A stretch of DNA of 10,542 nucleotides from Candidatus Gastranaerophilales bacterium (GTDB lineage Bacteria; Cyanobacteriota; Vampirovibrionia; Gastranaerophilales; Gastranaerophilaceae). Below, one piece after another: positions 1 to 5,768 of the stretch. Each line of letters begins with the position of its first letter. The first letter of the stretch is position 1. Position numbers and translations under genes: made by a program. Under the pieces are notes generated by a model. The model worked only from the letters and a program-made list of their open reading frames with translations. It searched no databases and was not told where the DNA came from. The stretch covers positions 1-10,542 of the forward strand of contig CANQOM010000046.1 in assembly GCA_947625445.1 (NCBI GenBank), in the 5' to 3' direction.

Positions 1-466
1 CTCTTTCAGGTGGTATACCTACATCTTTTGTCCAAATCTCATATGCTTCATCATCAGATTCATAAATAGTAATCCACAATCTTTTTGGGTCCAGTTTTAA
101 ATAATTAGTTACAAAATCCCATGCCCAGGGAATTACTTCTTTTTTGTAATAGTCACCAAAAGCAAAGTTGCCAAGCATTTCAAAAAACGTATGATGTCTT
201 GGAGTTCTACCTACATTTTCTATATCAGAATCTTTACCTCCTGCTCTTGCACATTTTTGGCATGATACTGCTCTCGGCGGATTATATGGAGGTTTTTCCA
301 AGCCTAAATAATACGGAAGAAATTGAAGCATTCCCGCTGTCGTTAAAAGTACCGTTGGATTATCAGGTACCAGACTCGAACTTGCAACTTCCGTTGAATT
401 ATGTTTATCTCTGAAAAATTCTATAAATGCTTTTCTTATTTCATTCCCTGTTAAAGGTTGCGTCAT
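1..466 (-). CDS. alaS: Alanine--tRNA ligase (AlaRS), N-terminal part, cut by window edge
   Basis: Class II synthetase that attaches alanine to tRNA-Ala in the cytoplasm. The 155 visible residues cover the start of the catalytic domain. The SSLVPDNPTVLLTTAGM stretch (residues 30-46) is the motif 1 region. DIENVGRTPRHHTFFEMLGN (81-100) is the highly conserved AlaRS motif 2 region, including the RHHTFFEMLGNF signature. The PTVLLTTAGM wording resembles cyanobacterial AlaRS as I remember it. The ATG at 464-466 is preceded by AAAAAGGAAT, giving an AGGA ribosome site about 9 bases upstream. The gene runs off the left edge, so roughly four fifths of a normal (about 870-residue) AlaRS is missing for positional reasons, not because of damage. 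No gene follows on its 5' side for about 430 bases. Confidence 0.97.
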   Translation of the reverse strand, partial: MTQPLTGNEIRKAFIEFFRDKHNSTEVASSSLVPDNPTVLLTTAGMLQFLPYYLGLEKPPYNPPRAVSCQKCARAGGKDSDIENVGRTPRHHTFFEMLGNFAFGDYYKKEVIPWAWDFVTNYLKLDPKRLWITIYESDDEAYEIWTKDVGIPPER

Positions 467-577
467 TTTGTATTCCTTTTTTACTCATATAGTTATATTT
501 TACAACAAAAAGTAAAAACGAAATAAAAAGTACTGGTCTATTTATATTTTTTTAATTTAATCAAGTATTTTATTCCA

Positions 578-604
578 GAGATTACAAAACAAGTTCTAAA
601 TGAC
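578..604. repeat. 27-bp direct repeat, left copy
   Basis: Identical over 27 bases to 810-836, core AAACAAGTTC followed by TAAATGAC. A diverged relative lies at about 4893-4920. The two copies bracket the hairpin at 637-780 almost symmetrically (32 and 29 bases away). The wording resembles dispersed intergenic repeats containing ACAAGTTC...TGACA that I recall from many bacterial genomes, so it is probably a non-coding dispersed repeat. Confidence 0.85.
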
Positions 605-636
605 AAGTATACTAATTCAGAACAAAATGTATGATA

Positions 637-780
637 AAATAAAATGAAATTGAAAACCATATACGTAGCTTTATAGATTCTCTTACTGAGGCAATATCAA
701 AACGAGCGTCGTTTAGCGAGTTCTTGCCGAAGTTAGAGAAGCATTAAGCAAAGTATCAGGTTTGATATTTCATTTTATTT
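637..780. repeat. Long imperfect inverted repeat (about 144 nt), MITE-like element or structured RNA
   Basis: The ends are a perfect 14-bp inverted repeat: 637-650 (AAATAAAATGAAAT) pairs with 767-780. Pairing continues inward with gaps: 654-658 with 759-763, 661-664 with 753-756, 668-671 with 746-749, 678-683 with 735-740, 685-687 with 731-733, and 690-694 with 724-728. The tip contains a separate perfect hairpin, AAACGA-GCG-TCGTTT (700-714). This much nested complementarity is unlikely by chance. It holds no ORF. It could be a non-autonomous mobile repeat or a transcribed structured RNA; the sequence alone does not decide. Confidence 0.75.
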
Positions 781-809
781 CTAAACTCATCTTTAAATGC
801 CAGGAAAAT

Positions 810-836
810 GAGATTACAAAACAAGTTCTAAATGAC
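810..836. repeat. 27-bp direct repeat, right copy
   Basis: Exact copy of 578-604 in the same orientation, 232 bases downstream. The repeat is much longer than a usual target-site duplication. It may therefore be a pre-existing dispersed repeat into which, or between which, the hairpin element came to lie. It ends 5 bases before the terminator stem at 841. Confidence 0.85.
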
Positions 837-840
837 TGAT

Positions 841-884
841 TAAAATAGAAAAGACTGACATTTTAGTCAGTCTTTTCTATTTTA
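841..884. terminator. Strong bidirectional intrinsic terminator downstream of the 899-1852 gene
   Basis: Perfect 19-bp stem, left arm 841-859 and right arm 866-884, with a 6-base loop ATTTTA (860-865). The stem contains AAGACTGAC/GTCAGTCTT, with T-rich sequence in the outer arm on both strands. It lies 14 bases past the stop of the minus-strand gene at 899-1852. Core and loop are identical to the terminator at 7703-7740. Confidence 0.9.
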
Positions 885-898
885 ATAACTCTTTTATT

Positions 899-1852
899 TT
901 ATACTAAATTTCTTAATAAATCTTTTGCGACAGTTACTTCAACCTTTGAACTTTTAGAAGAATTAACAACTTTTTGCAACTGTTCAGCAGAATAATTATT
1001 AAATTTATTCAAAGCTCTTTGGTAGCCGGGCTTATTAATATCTCTAACTGCTTTTCTTTTTACTGACTTTAGAGTAGCTGAAGCAGCATTTTGTTCCATT
1101 TTTGCATTTCCTGCAGCAAGTTTTTCAGGAGTTGTATTATTCAAAGTTTTTGCAATATTTTCAGCTTTAATTTTTGCTTTTTCTTCAAGTTCCGCTATTC
1201 TTTTATTAGCTGACGCTTCAACTTTAAGATACCTGCTTTGTGCCTCAAGTTCTTTATTCTTAGCTACTTTTGCTAATTTAATATTTTTGCTCGTAGGATT
1301 ATTAACCGCATTTTCAGCCTTTTCTTTAGCTGCATTAGCTATATCATCTAAACTTTGTTTTACAAAGCTTACTTTTTGTGAAGCTTGTTCTGCAGTAGCA
1401 GATTTCATACCTTGAGACGTACCTTTTATAGCGCCTTCAGCATTTTTAATAATTTTTGTATTATTCATCATTTTTTCTTGTACTGCTTTTTGAGCAGCCA
1501 TAACATCACTACGTGCTTTTGAAATAGATTCTTTTATAATTTTCTTTTCTGAATGATTAAAGTTTTTGGTTGCAGCTTCTTTAACTTTTGAATATGTTGT
1601 ACCGTTTAAAATTTCTTCGGATGCATTTTTTGCAACATTTTCAACAGATTTTACTGCTTTTTTACCTAAAACACCTTTTTTTATAGCAAGTAAACTTACA
1701 CCTATTGCAGCAAGACTCGATAAAGTAATGCCTATTATCTTAGAAGTGTTGTCTGATTCATTGTTTTTCTTTGTTTCTTTTTTTATTTCAATAGTACTTG
1801 TTGGCACATAAGCAATATTTTTAGCACTTGAAACAGAATTAATACTTACCAT
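899..1852 (-). CDS. Hypothetical membrane-anchored Ala/Lys-rich probable coiled-coil protein
   Basis: I do not recognise a family for this 317-residue protein. Residues 1-38 are polar (Ser/Asn/Lys) with no signal peptide. Residues 39-57 (IIGITLSSLAAIGVSLLAI) form one hydrophobic segment long enough to span a membrane, followed by KKG and GKK. Residues 65-270 are strongly Ala/Lys/Glu rich with no prolines over long stretches, as expected of an extended helical or coiled-coil rod. The tail is basic (KSVKRKAVRDINK) and ends in a short helical-looking segment. The ATG at 1850-1852 has AAAAAAGGGA about 8 bases upstream, a weak ribosome site. It stands alone, about 150 bases from the operon upstream and closed by the terminator at 841-884. 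A cell-surface or envelope structural role is possible but only inferred. Confidence 0.85.
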   Translation of the reverse strand: MVSINSVSSAKNIAYVPTSTIEIKKETKKNNESDNTSKIIGITLSSLAAIGVSLLAIKKGVLGKKAVKSVENVAKNASEEILNGTTYSKVKEAATKNFNHSEKKIIKESISKARSDVMAAQKAVQEKMMNNTKIIKNAEGAIKGTSQGMKSATAEQASQKVSFVKQSLDDIANAAKEKAENAVNNPTSKNIKLAKVAKNKELEAQSRYLKVEASANKRIAELEEKAKIKAENIAKTLNNTTPEKLAAGNAKMEQNAASATLKSVKRKAVRDINKPGYQRALNKFNNYSAEQLQKVVNSSKSSKVEVTVAKDLLRNLV

Positions 1853-2003
1853 TTTTTTCCCTTTTTTGTTAGTGAACTTATTAAATAAAACACTAAAACA
1901 TGAAAAGAATTGCTATTACTATTTTTTAATACCACCAACATGTTAGTCTTAATGTATTGATGTAATTATCTTATATTTGATTTAATATTTCTTAACAATA
2001 TTA

Positions 2004-3026
2004 TTAAAGTGTATTTTTTTCACACATTACATCTTGTTTGATATCTTTATATGAAATATCATTTTTAAAAAGAAAAATTGAAGCTATTACTGAAACAGTT
2101 AAAGTTACAACTGCTTGTTCAACAATAGATATAGCAATCGCAGTTTCTTTATTAATGTTATAAATACTGAATGCGGAAATTACCGCAACTTGATATGGGC
2201 CTATAAATATTGACGTTGAAGGTATCATACAGGCAAGAGCAATAAACCCCATTATAAATAAAACTACAGTCCAATTTACATCAATACCAAATCCGGCAAT
2301 TGTTATATAATAGCATAAACACTCAAAAAACCAAATTCCCACAACTGATAATATAACAAAAATAAGTTTTTGAGGTGATTGAAAAATCTCAAACCCATTT
2401 ATAAAAGAATTGCAAAGTTTATTTATACAACCAATTATTTTTATAATAATTTTTTTAAAAAAGTCGGGTAATATTTGTGTTTTTTCTTCAATATACTTAC
2501 ATATACAATCTGTTTTATTAAATTTAAAAGCGAAATAACAAACGAAAAGGCTGGTTATAAATACAAAAGCAGAGGCATAAAATAGATTAAGTGCCAACTG
2601 ATTTTTACTATATAAAATTAACCCGAGAAAAAGCAAACAAAGTATAACTAAACCGTCAAATATTCGTTCAAGAATAACACTTCCAAAAATTTTTACTTTA
2701 TCGGCGTTATATTTACTTCCCGTGTACCAAGCTCTAAACAAATCACCCGCCCTTGCAGGCAAAACAATATTTAATGCCGCACCTGTTATACATAACGGAA
2801 TTAATTCTTTTAACGGTGCTTTAACAGTTTTTGATATTAATTGTTTATAACAGATTCCTCTCATTGACAATGAACATATTGCTGAAAATGAAAGAAGTAT
2901 TATATATTTATAATTAAAATTTTTTATTGTCTTTATTAAATCTGATATATTTAAGTTGACAAAAACAACAACAAGAAAAATACAAGTAATCAAAAACAGT
3001 ACAATTCTTTTTAAACTGATTTTCAT
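2004..3026 (-). CDS. YbhN/AglD-like integral membrane protein (LPG synthase TM-domain family, PF03706 type)
   Basis: A 340-residue polytopic membrane protein with hydrophobic segments near residues 8-24, 41-58, 73-90, 122-140, 146-166, 221-245, 252-275 and 296-321. Family signatures are LPARAGDLFRA (89-99), ERIFDGL (120-126) and PSTSIFIGPYQ (269-279). These match the flippase-like membrane domain shared by lysylphosphatidylglycerol synthetase, YbhN and AglD. The cytoplasmic acyl/aminoacyl-transferase domain of full MprF is absent, so lysyl-PG synthesis is unlikely; lipid or lipid-linked sugar translocation is the usual guess for stand-alone members. The ATG at 3024-3026 lies one base from the stop of the dehydrogenase gene, so the two are almost certainly co-transcribed and translationally coupled. 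No convincing G+C-rich terminator follows it. Confidence 0.88.
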   Translation of the reverse strand: MKISLKRIVLFLITCIFLVVVFVNLNISDLIKTIKNFNYKYIILLSFSAICSLSMRGICYKQLISKTVKAPLKELIPLCITGAALNIVLPARAGDLFRAWYTGSKYNADKVKIFGSVILERIFDGLVILCLLFLGLILYSKNQLALNLFYASAFVFITSLFVCYFAFKFNKTDCICKYIEEKTQILPDFFKKIIIKIIGCINKLCNSFINGFEIFQSPQKLIFVILSVVGIWFFECLCYYITIAGFGIDVNWTVVLFIMGFIALACMIPSTSIFIGPYQVAVISAFSIYNINKETAIAISIVEQAVVTLTVSVIASIFLFKNDISYKDIKQDVMCEKNTL

Positions 3027-3027
3027 T

Positions 3028-3996
3028 TTACTTATTCTCCATTGAGATAAGTATTTTTATTGTATCTTTTTCTTTATTCTTTTCAAAAGCTTCGATTGCT
3101 TTATCGATAGGATAAATAGCAGAAATTAAAGGTTTAAAATCTATTTTTTTCTGTTCTAAAAATCTTAAGGCAGGTTTAAATTGTCCGCATCTGGAGCCTA
3201 AAACTGTTATTTCATTTACGACTATCGGTGCAAAATTAAATTCTTTAGATGCGGCAATAGTGCTTTTTAAAACAAGCGTACCTCTTGGTTTAACAAGAGA
3301 AATAGATGTTTCAAACCCTGATAATGACCCTGTTGCCTCTACAACAACATCATATTGATTTTTAATAATCATTGCATCAAGTAAACAAGTTTTCACATGT
3401 TGATTATTTGCTATATCAAGTTTATTTTGATGTTTACCGATTAATAAAACATCTAAACCCGAAGCATTAAGTGCTAAAGCAGTAGTTAAACCTAATTTCC
3501 CGTCACCCAATATTGCAACTTTTTCATATGGCTTTATATGAAGTTGTTCTAAAATCTCAAGAGCAGCTGCCAAAGGTTCTATAAATACTGCTTCATTTGA
3601 AGCTATGTCATCAGGTATTTCAATCAAATTTTTAACAGGAACACTGACATATTCTGCCATACAACCGTCTTTTTTCCATATGCCTAAAGTTTCACGATTT
3701 GGGCAATGTCTTTCAAGCCCTTTTAAACAGTATTCACATTTACCGCAACCATCATTTATCTCTCCGGCAACACGTTTACCTATCCATGATTTATCAGGAC
3801 CATTTACATTTTCAACTATTCCAACAAATTCATGTCCTAATATTCCTTTATATCCCATATATCCTTTGGTTATTTCATAATCGGTATTGCATATACCCGT
3901 AACAATAACCTTAATCAATGCTTCATTTTGACGTAAATCAGGTAAAGATACGTCTTTTAAAAGTTTTAATTCCTTATCAAAAACTATTGCTTTCAT
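3028..3996 (-). CDS. Zinc-type MDR alcohol/polyol dehydrogenase-like protein
   Basis: A 322-residue medium-chain dehydrogenase/reductase, predicted to oxidise an alcohol or reduce a carbonyl with NAD(P). Catalytic zinc candidates are C36 (GICNTD), H55-E56 (GHEF) and E140 (FIEPLAAAL). The structural zinc lobe is complete, with C84, C87, C90 and C98 in CGKCEYC...RHC. The Rossmann nucleotide site is ILGDGKLGL (162-170; GxGxxG at 164-169). The length is slightly under the usual 340-350. The N-terminal wording (ICNTDYEITKGYMGYKGILGHEFVG, residues 35-59) fits a little-studied MDR subgroup of alcohol-dehydrogenase-like proteins as I remember it; the substrate cannot be read from sequence. The middle gene of the operon, it starts 34 bases after the TPR gene and ends one base before the flippase-like gene, suggesting a shared lipid, polyprenyl or sugar-alcohol substrate (inference). 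Confidence 0.92.
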   Translation of the reverse strand: MKAIVFDKELKLLKDVSLPDLRQNEALIKVIVTGICNTDYEITKGYMGYKGILGHEFVGIVENVNGPDKSWIGKRVAGEINDGCGKCEYCLKGLERHCPNRETLGIWKKDGCMAEYVSVPVKNLIEIPDDIASNEAVFIEPLAAALEILEQLHIKPYEKVAILGDGKLGLTTALALNASGLDVLLIGKHQNKLDIANNQHVKTCLLDAMIIKNQYDVVVEATGSLSGFETSISLVKPRGTLVLKSTIAASKEFNFAPIVVNEITVLGSRCGQFKPALRFLEQKKIDFKPLISAIYPIDKAIEAFEKNKEKDTIKILISMENK

Positions 3997-4030
3997 TTTT
4001 CAATCTCAACTATCTACCTAGTAAATTATA

Positions 4031-4606
4031 CTACACAATTTTTATGCCTAAAAATTTTAGTTTTTTTTGAAGTAAAAGTTTTTCATTTAATAATTCAAAT
4101 TTTTTGCTATAACTCTTTTCAGTTAATGACAAATTAGATATATTTTTTGCCCACGATATTGTTTTTTGGGCTTCTCGATATAATTTCATTTTGATTAAAG
4201 AATTTATTTTTATTTCTATGATTTGTGATAAAAGGCTAAAATTATCATTGTTAAAAATTTTTATTGCTTCGTTTGAATATTTTATAGCTTCGTTATAATT
4301 TTTACTATCGAAATAGCAATTTGCAATAAGAGCAATTGCTCTAAAATTTTCAGGAGCATAATTTCTTAATTTTAAATAAGTATTTAAAGCTTTTTTATAA
4401 AACCCTTTAATAAAACAAATATCACCAAAAAGCATGAGGCTTTTTGTATGAGAAGGTGTAAGTTCTATTGCTTTTTTCAGTTTTTTATATGCTTCAGTTG
4501 TTTTATTAAAATAATAAAAATCATCTTCAGCTTCCCGAAAAAGTATTTCCGATTTTATATTTATAATTTTATTATTTATATAAGATGTATTATTTAAATT
4601 TTGCAT
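4031..4606 (-). CDS. Tetratricopeptide-repeat (TPR) protein
   Basis: A 191-residue soluble helical protein with about four TPR-like units: residues 21-50 (partial), 54-87 (LMLFGDICFIKGFYKKALNT), 88-121 (IALIANCYFDSKNYNEAIKY) and 126-158. The pattern of small residues at helix positions and the A..Y....Y.EAI spacing is typical of TPR. Such proteins act as scaffolds; no catalytic domain is present. There is no signal peptide. It is the first gene of the operon with the MDR dehydrogenase and the flippase-like protein. The ATG at 4604-4606 has AAAGGT directly against it, too close to act as a normal ribosome site, while TATCAT lies about 10 bases upstream, so a leaderless start is possible. No alternative Met occurs before residue 58. 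Confidence 0.82.
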   Translation of the reverse strand: MQNLNNTSYINNKIINIKSEILFREAEDDFYYFNKTTEAYKKLKKAIELTPSHTKSLMLFGDICFIKGFYKKALNTYLKLRNYAPENFRAIALIANCYFDSKNYNEAIKYSNEAIKIFNNDNFSLLSQIIEIKINSLIKMKLYREAQKTISWAKNISNLSLTEKSYSKKFELLNEKLLLQKKLKFLGIKIV

Positions 4607-4662
4607 ACCTTTAAAATGATAGAATTTAAGGCATGATTAAGGCTAGAGGAATAAAAAAAATA

Positions 4663-4700
4663 AAAATACAAAAAACATGGGAAACCATGACAGGGCATGC
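4663..4700. repeat. 38-nt direct repeat, copy 1, hairpin with T-tract on the minus strand
   Basis: Matches 4750-4787 with one mismatch (C at 4669, T at 4756). Contains CATGGGAAACCATG, a 5-bp hairpin with a GAAA loop on the plus strand, then ACAGGGCATGC. On the minus strand it reads GCATGCCCTGT, then CATGG-TTTC-CCATG, then TTTTTT, which looks like a small intrinsic terminator or attenuator. It lies 57 bases upstream of the TPR start codon. Confidence 0.8.
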
Positions 4701-4749
4701 TTTTTCATGAATTTAAATTTTATTTTACATTTTTTAACAAGAAAATATC

Positions 4750-4787
4750 AAAATATAAAAAACATGGGAAACCATGACAGGGCATGC
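4750..4787. repeat. 38-nt direct repeat, copy 2
   Basis: Second copy, period 87 bases, with the same hairpin CATGGGAAACCATG (4763-4776) and the same A-run (4757-4762). The bases between the copies are AT-rich and not repeated. It lies about 140 bases upstream of the TPR start codon on that gene's strand. Confidence 0.8.
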
Positions 4788-4864
4788 AATTTGGCTAAAT
4801 TACAAAAGTTAACATTTAAGATTTATATATAATTTCCCGTCAACCATATCCAAATATACTCTTT

Positions 4865-4920
4865 TTGAACTTGGTTAAACATATCAATACATTAGACCTT
4901 AAAACAAGTTCAGGGTGACA
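4865..4920. repeat. Degenerate dispersed repeat with inverted arms
   Basis: TTGAACTTGGTT (4865-4876) is nearly complementary to AACAAGTTCA (4903-4912). The right arm with its flank, AAAACAAGTTC...TGACA (4901-4920), aligns with the 27-bp repeats at 578-604 and 810-836. This makes a third, diverged copy of the same repeat family in the window. Confidence 0.5.
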
Positions 4921-4936
4921 AATTTAACTATTTCTA

Positions 4937-4968
4937 TTGATATTGTAAAATGTGCATAGTATTATAAT
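4937..4968 (+). promoter_or_regulatory. Putative promoter of the omega-like gene
   Basis: Perfect -10 hexamer TATAAT at 4963-4968, 23 bases before the ATG. The best -35 match is TTGATA at 4937-4942, but the 20-base spacer is long, so the -35 assignment is uncertain. Confidence 0.45.
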
Positions 4969-4991
4969 CTTATGAACTACCGGAGGGAAAT

Positions 4992-5234
4992 ATGAATCAA
5001 ATTATAAAAATAGCCTGGGACCTTAATGAAAATACAGAAAACAGATATCAATTAGTATATGAAATAGCAGAACTTGCAAAAAAGCTTGTTGATGAAAATC
5101 AACTAAAACGTGTTAAAGAAGAATACAGTTTTGATGAAGTACCTTTTGATAATTCTATAAAGAAAGAGAATCCTGTTGAACACGCCATTATGGTAAAAGC
5201 ATCAGAATGTGATGATTCAGGGTTAGTCGGTTAA
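4992..5234 (+). CDS. rpoZ: Probable RNA polymerase omega subunit, cyanobacterial type, divergent
   Basis: An 80-residue acidic protein. ENRYQLVYEIAELAKKL (16-32) matches the omega helix motif NRY-x-L/I-V in which Arg/Tyr contact beta-prime. NPVEHAIMVKASE (60-72) matches the second conserved helix (PVxxAIxEMS in cyanobacteria as I recall), and the end, SGLVG, resembles the cyanobacterial PEIIG tail. The length equals cyanobacterial omega (about 75-80). The usual central NLED/MMKP wording is not seen, so similarity is distant and the symbol is a best estimate. Omega is a small assembly factor that stabilises beta-prime in RNA polymerase. A strong ribosome site GGAGGG (4982-4987) precedes the ATG. 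The gene is monocistronic, ending at the terminator at 5251-5283. Confidence 0.6.
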   Translation: MNQIIKIAWDLNENTENRYQLVYEIAELAKKLVDENQLKRVKEEYSFDEVPFDNSIKKENPVEHAIMVKASECDDSGLVG

Positions 5235-5250
5235 TAATAAAATTACAAAT

Positions 5251-5283
5251 AAAAATAGCTCCTTAAAAAGGAGCTATTTTTTT
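5251..5283. terminator. Bidirectional intrinsic terminator between the omega-like gene and rpsT
   Basis: 14-bp stem AAAAATAGCTCCTT / AAGGAGCTATTTTT around an AAA loop (5265-5267), with a T-run to 5283 on the plus strand and an equivalent T-run (from 5255-5251) on the minus strand. It serves both convergent genes. Confidence 0.92.
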
Positions 5284-5297
5284 AACCTAAATCCGGA

Positions 5298-5573
5298 TTA
5301 TTTAGACATTAATTTATTAACGGCTAAAGTTAATCTTGATTTTTTTCTTGAAGCTGTATTTTTATGTAATATACCTTTTGAAACTGCTTTATCACAAAGT
5401 TTATAAGCTTGTGAAATTGCAGATTTAATAGCTTCTTGGTCTTGTTCTTTGGCTTTTGCTAAAACAACAACCTTCTTCACTGCAGTTTTTATAGCTGACT
5501 TAAAGGCAACATTTTTTTCATAGTTACGTTGTGAAGTTAAGATTCTTTTTTTAGCTGATTTTATATTTGCCAT
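5298..5573 (-). CDS. rpsT: 30S ribosomal protein S20
   Basis: A 91-residue, very basic helical protein that binds 16S rRNA in the small subunit. MANIKSAKKRILTSQRN at the N-terminus and the C-terminal HKNTASRKKSRL stretch are diagnostic of S20. The ATG at 5571-5573 is chosen over the in-frame ATG at 5592-5594: it gives the canonical MANIKSAKKR start, and AAAGGA lies about 8 bases upstream. The longer reading would add seven residues (MHWKGKK) that are really the ribosome site translated. Its own promoter lies at 5641-5668, and it converges on the omega-like gene through a shared terminator. Confidence 0.97.
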   Translation of the reverse strand: MANIKSAKKRILTSQRNYEKNVAFKSAIKTAVKKVVVLAKAKEQDQEAIKSAISQAYKLCDKAVSKGILHKNTASRKKSRLTLAVNKLMSK

Positions 5574-5640
5574 TTTTTTTCCTTTCCAATGCATATTGTT
5601 TAATGACTACAATCTGCTCAGAGGATTAGTGAGTAAACTT

Positions 5641-5668
5641 ATTATATAAGCTGAAAAAATAAAGTAAA
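5641..5668 (-). promoter_or_regulatory. Putative rpsT promoter
   Basis: On the minus strand TTTACT (5663-5668), a 16-base spacer, then TATAAT (5641-5646). This predicts a leader of roughly 60 bases before the S20 start, which fits the known habit of S20 genes to be regulated in their leader (regulation itself not visible here). Confidence 0.65.
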
Positions 5669-5768
5669 GACATTTATTAATTTTTCTTAAAATTAATGTT
5701 TAAATAGCAAAAAAACTTTTCTATTGTTTTTAAGAGCACATGAAAGCCGATTAAGATAATATTATTCT

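Larger units (their letters stand above)
467..898. other. 430-base intergenic region without a gene
   Basis: It lies between the alaS start and the stop of the 899-1852 gene, so it must carry the alaS promoter (no clear -35/-10 pair found). The rest is the composite repeat (578-836) and the terminator (841-884). No ORF or tRNA is seen. Confidence 0.8.
4607..4991. other. 385-base divergent intergenic region without a gene
   Basis: It separates the minus-strand TPR operon from the plus-strand omega-like gene. It holds two near-identical 38-base repeats (4663-4700 and 4750-4787), a degenerate dispersed repeat with inverted arms (about 4865-4920), and the promoter and ribosome site for the omega-like gene. 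I see no tRNA and no plausible ORF. Confidence 0.8.

Noticed and set aside
121..414. Plus-strand ORF of 97 codons
   Set aside because: Lies wholly inside alaS on the opposite strand, with no ribosome site and no family resemblance.
637..780. tRNA or rRNA fragment in the structured spacer
   Set aside because: No acceptor CCA, anticodon arm or T-loop GTTCRA consensus; the fold is a single long rod, not a cloverleaf.
1981..2012. Hairpin at the end of the flippase-like gene as its terminator
   Set aside because: The stem is only A-T pairs with a 3-base bulge and overlaps the stop codon; too weak to call.
4663..4787. Possible minimal CRISPR array (two repeats, one 'spacer')
   Set aside because: Only two copies, a 49-base AT-rich interval unlike a spacer, no cas genes nearby, and the repeat is better explained as hairpin plus T-tract.
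5574..5594. Upstream ATG for S20 adding MHWKGKK
   Set aside because: These codons contain the ribosome site (AAAGGA) of the canonical MANIKSAKKR start.
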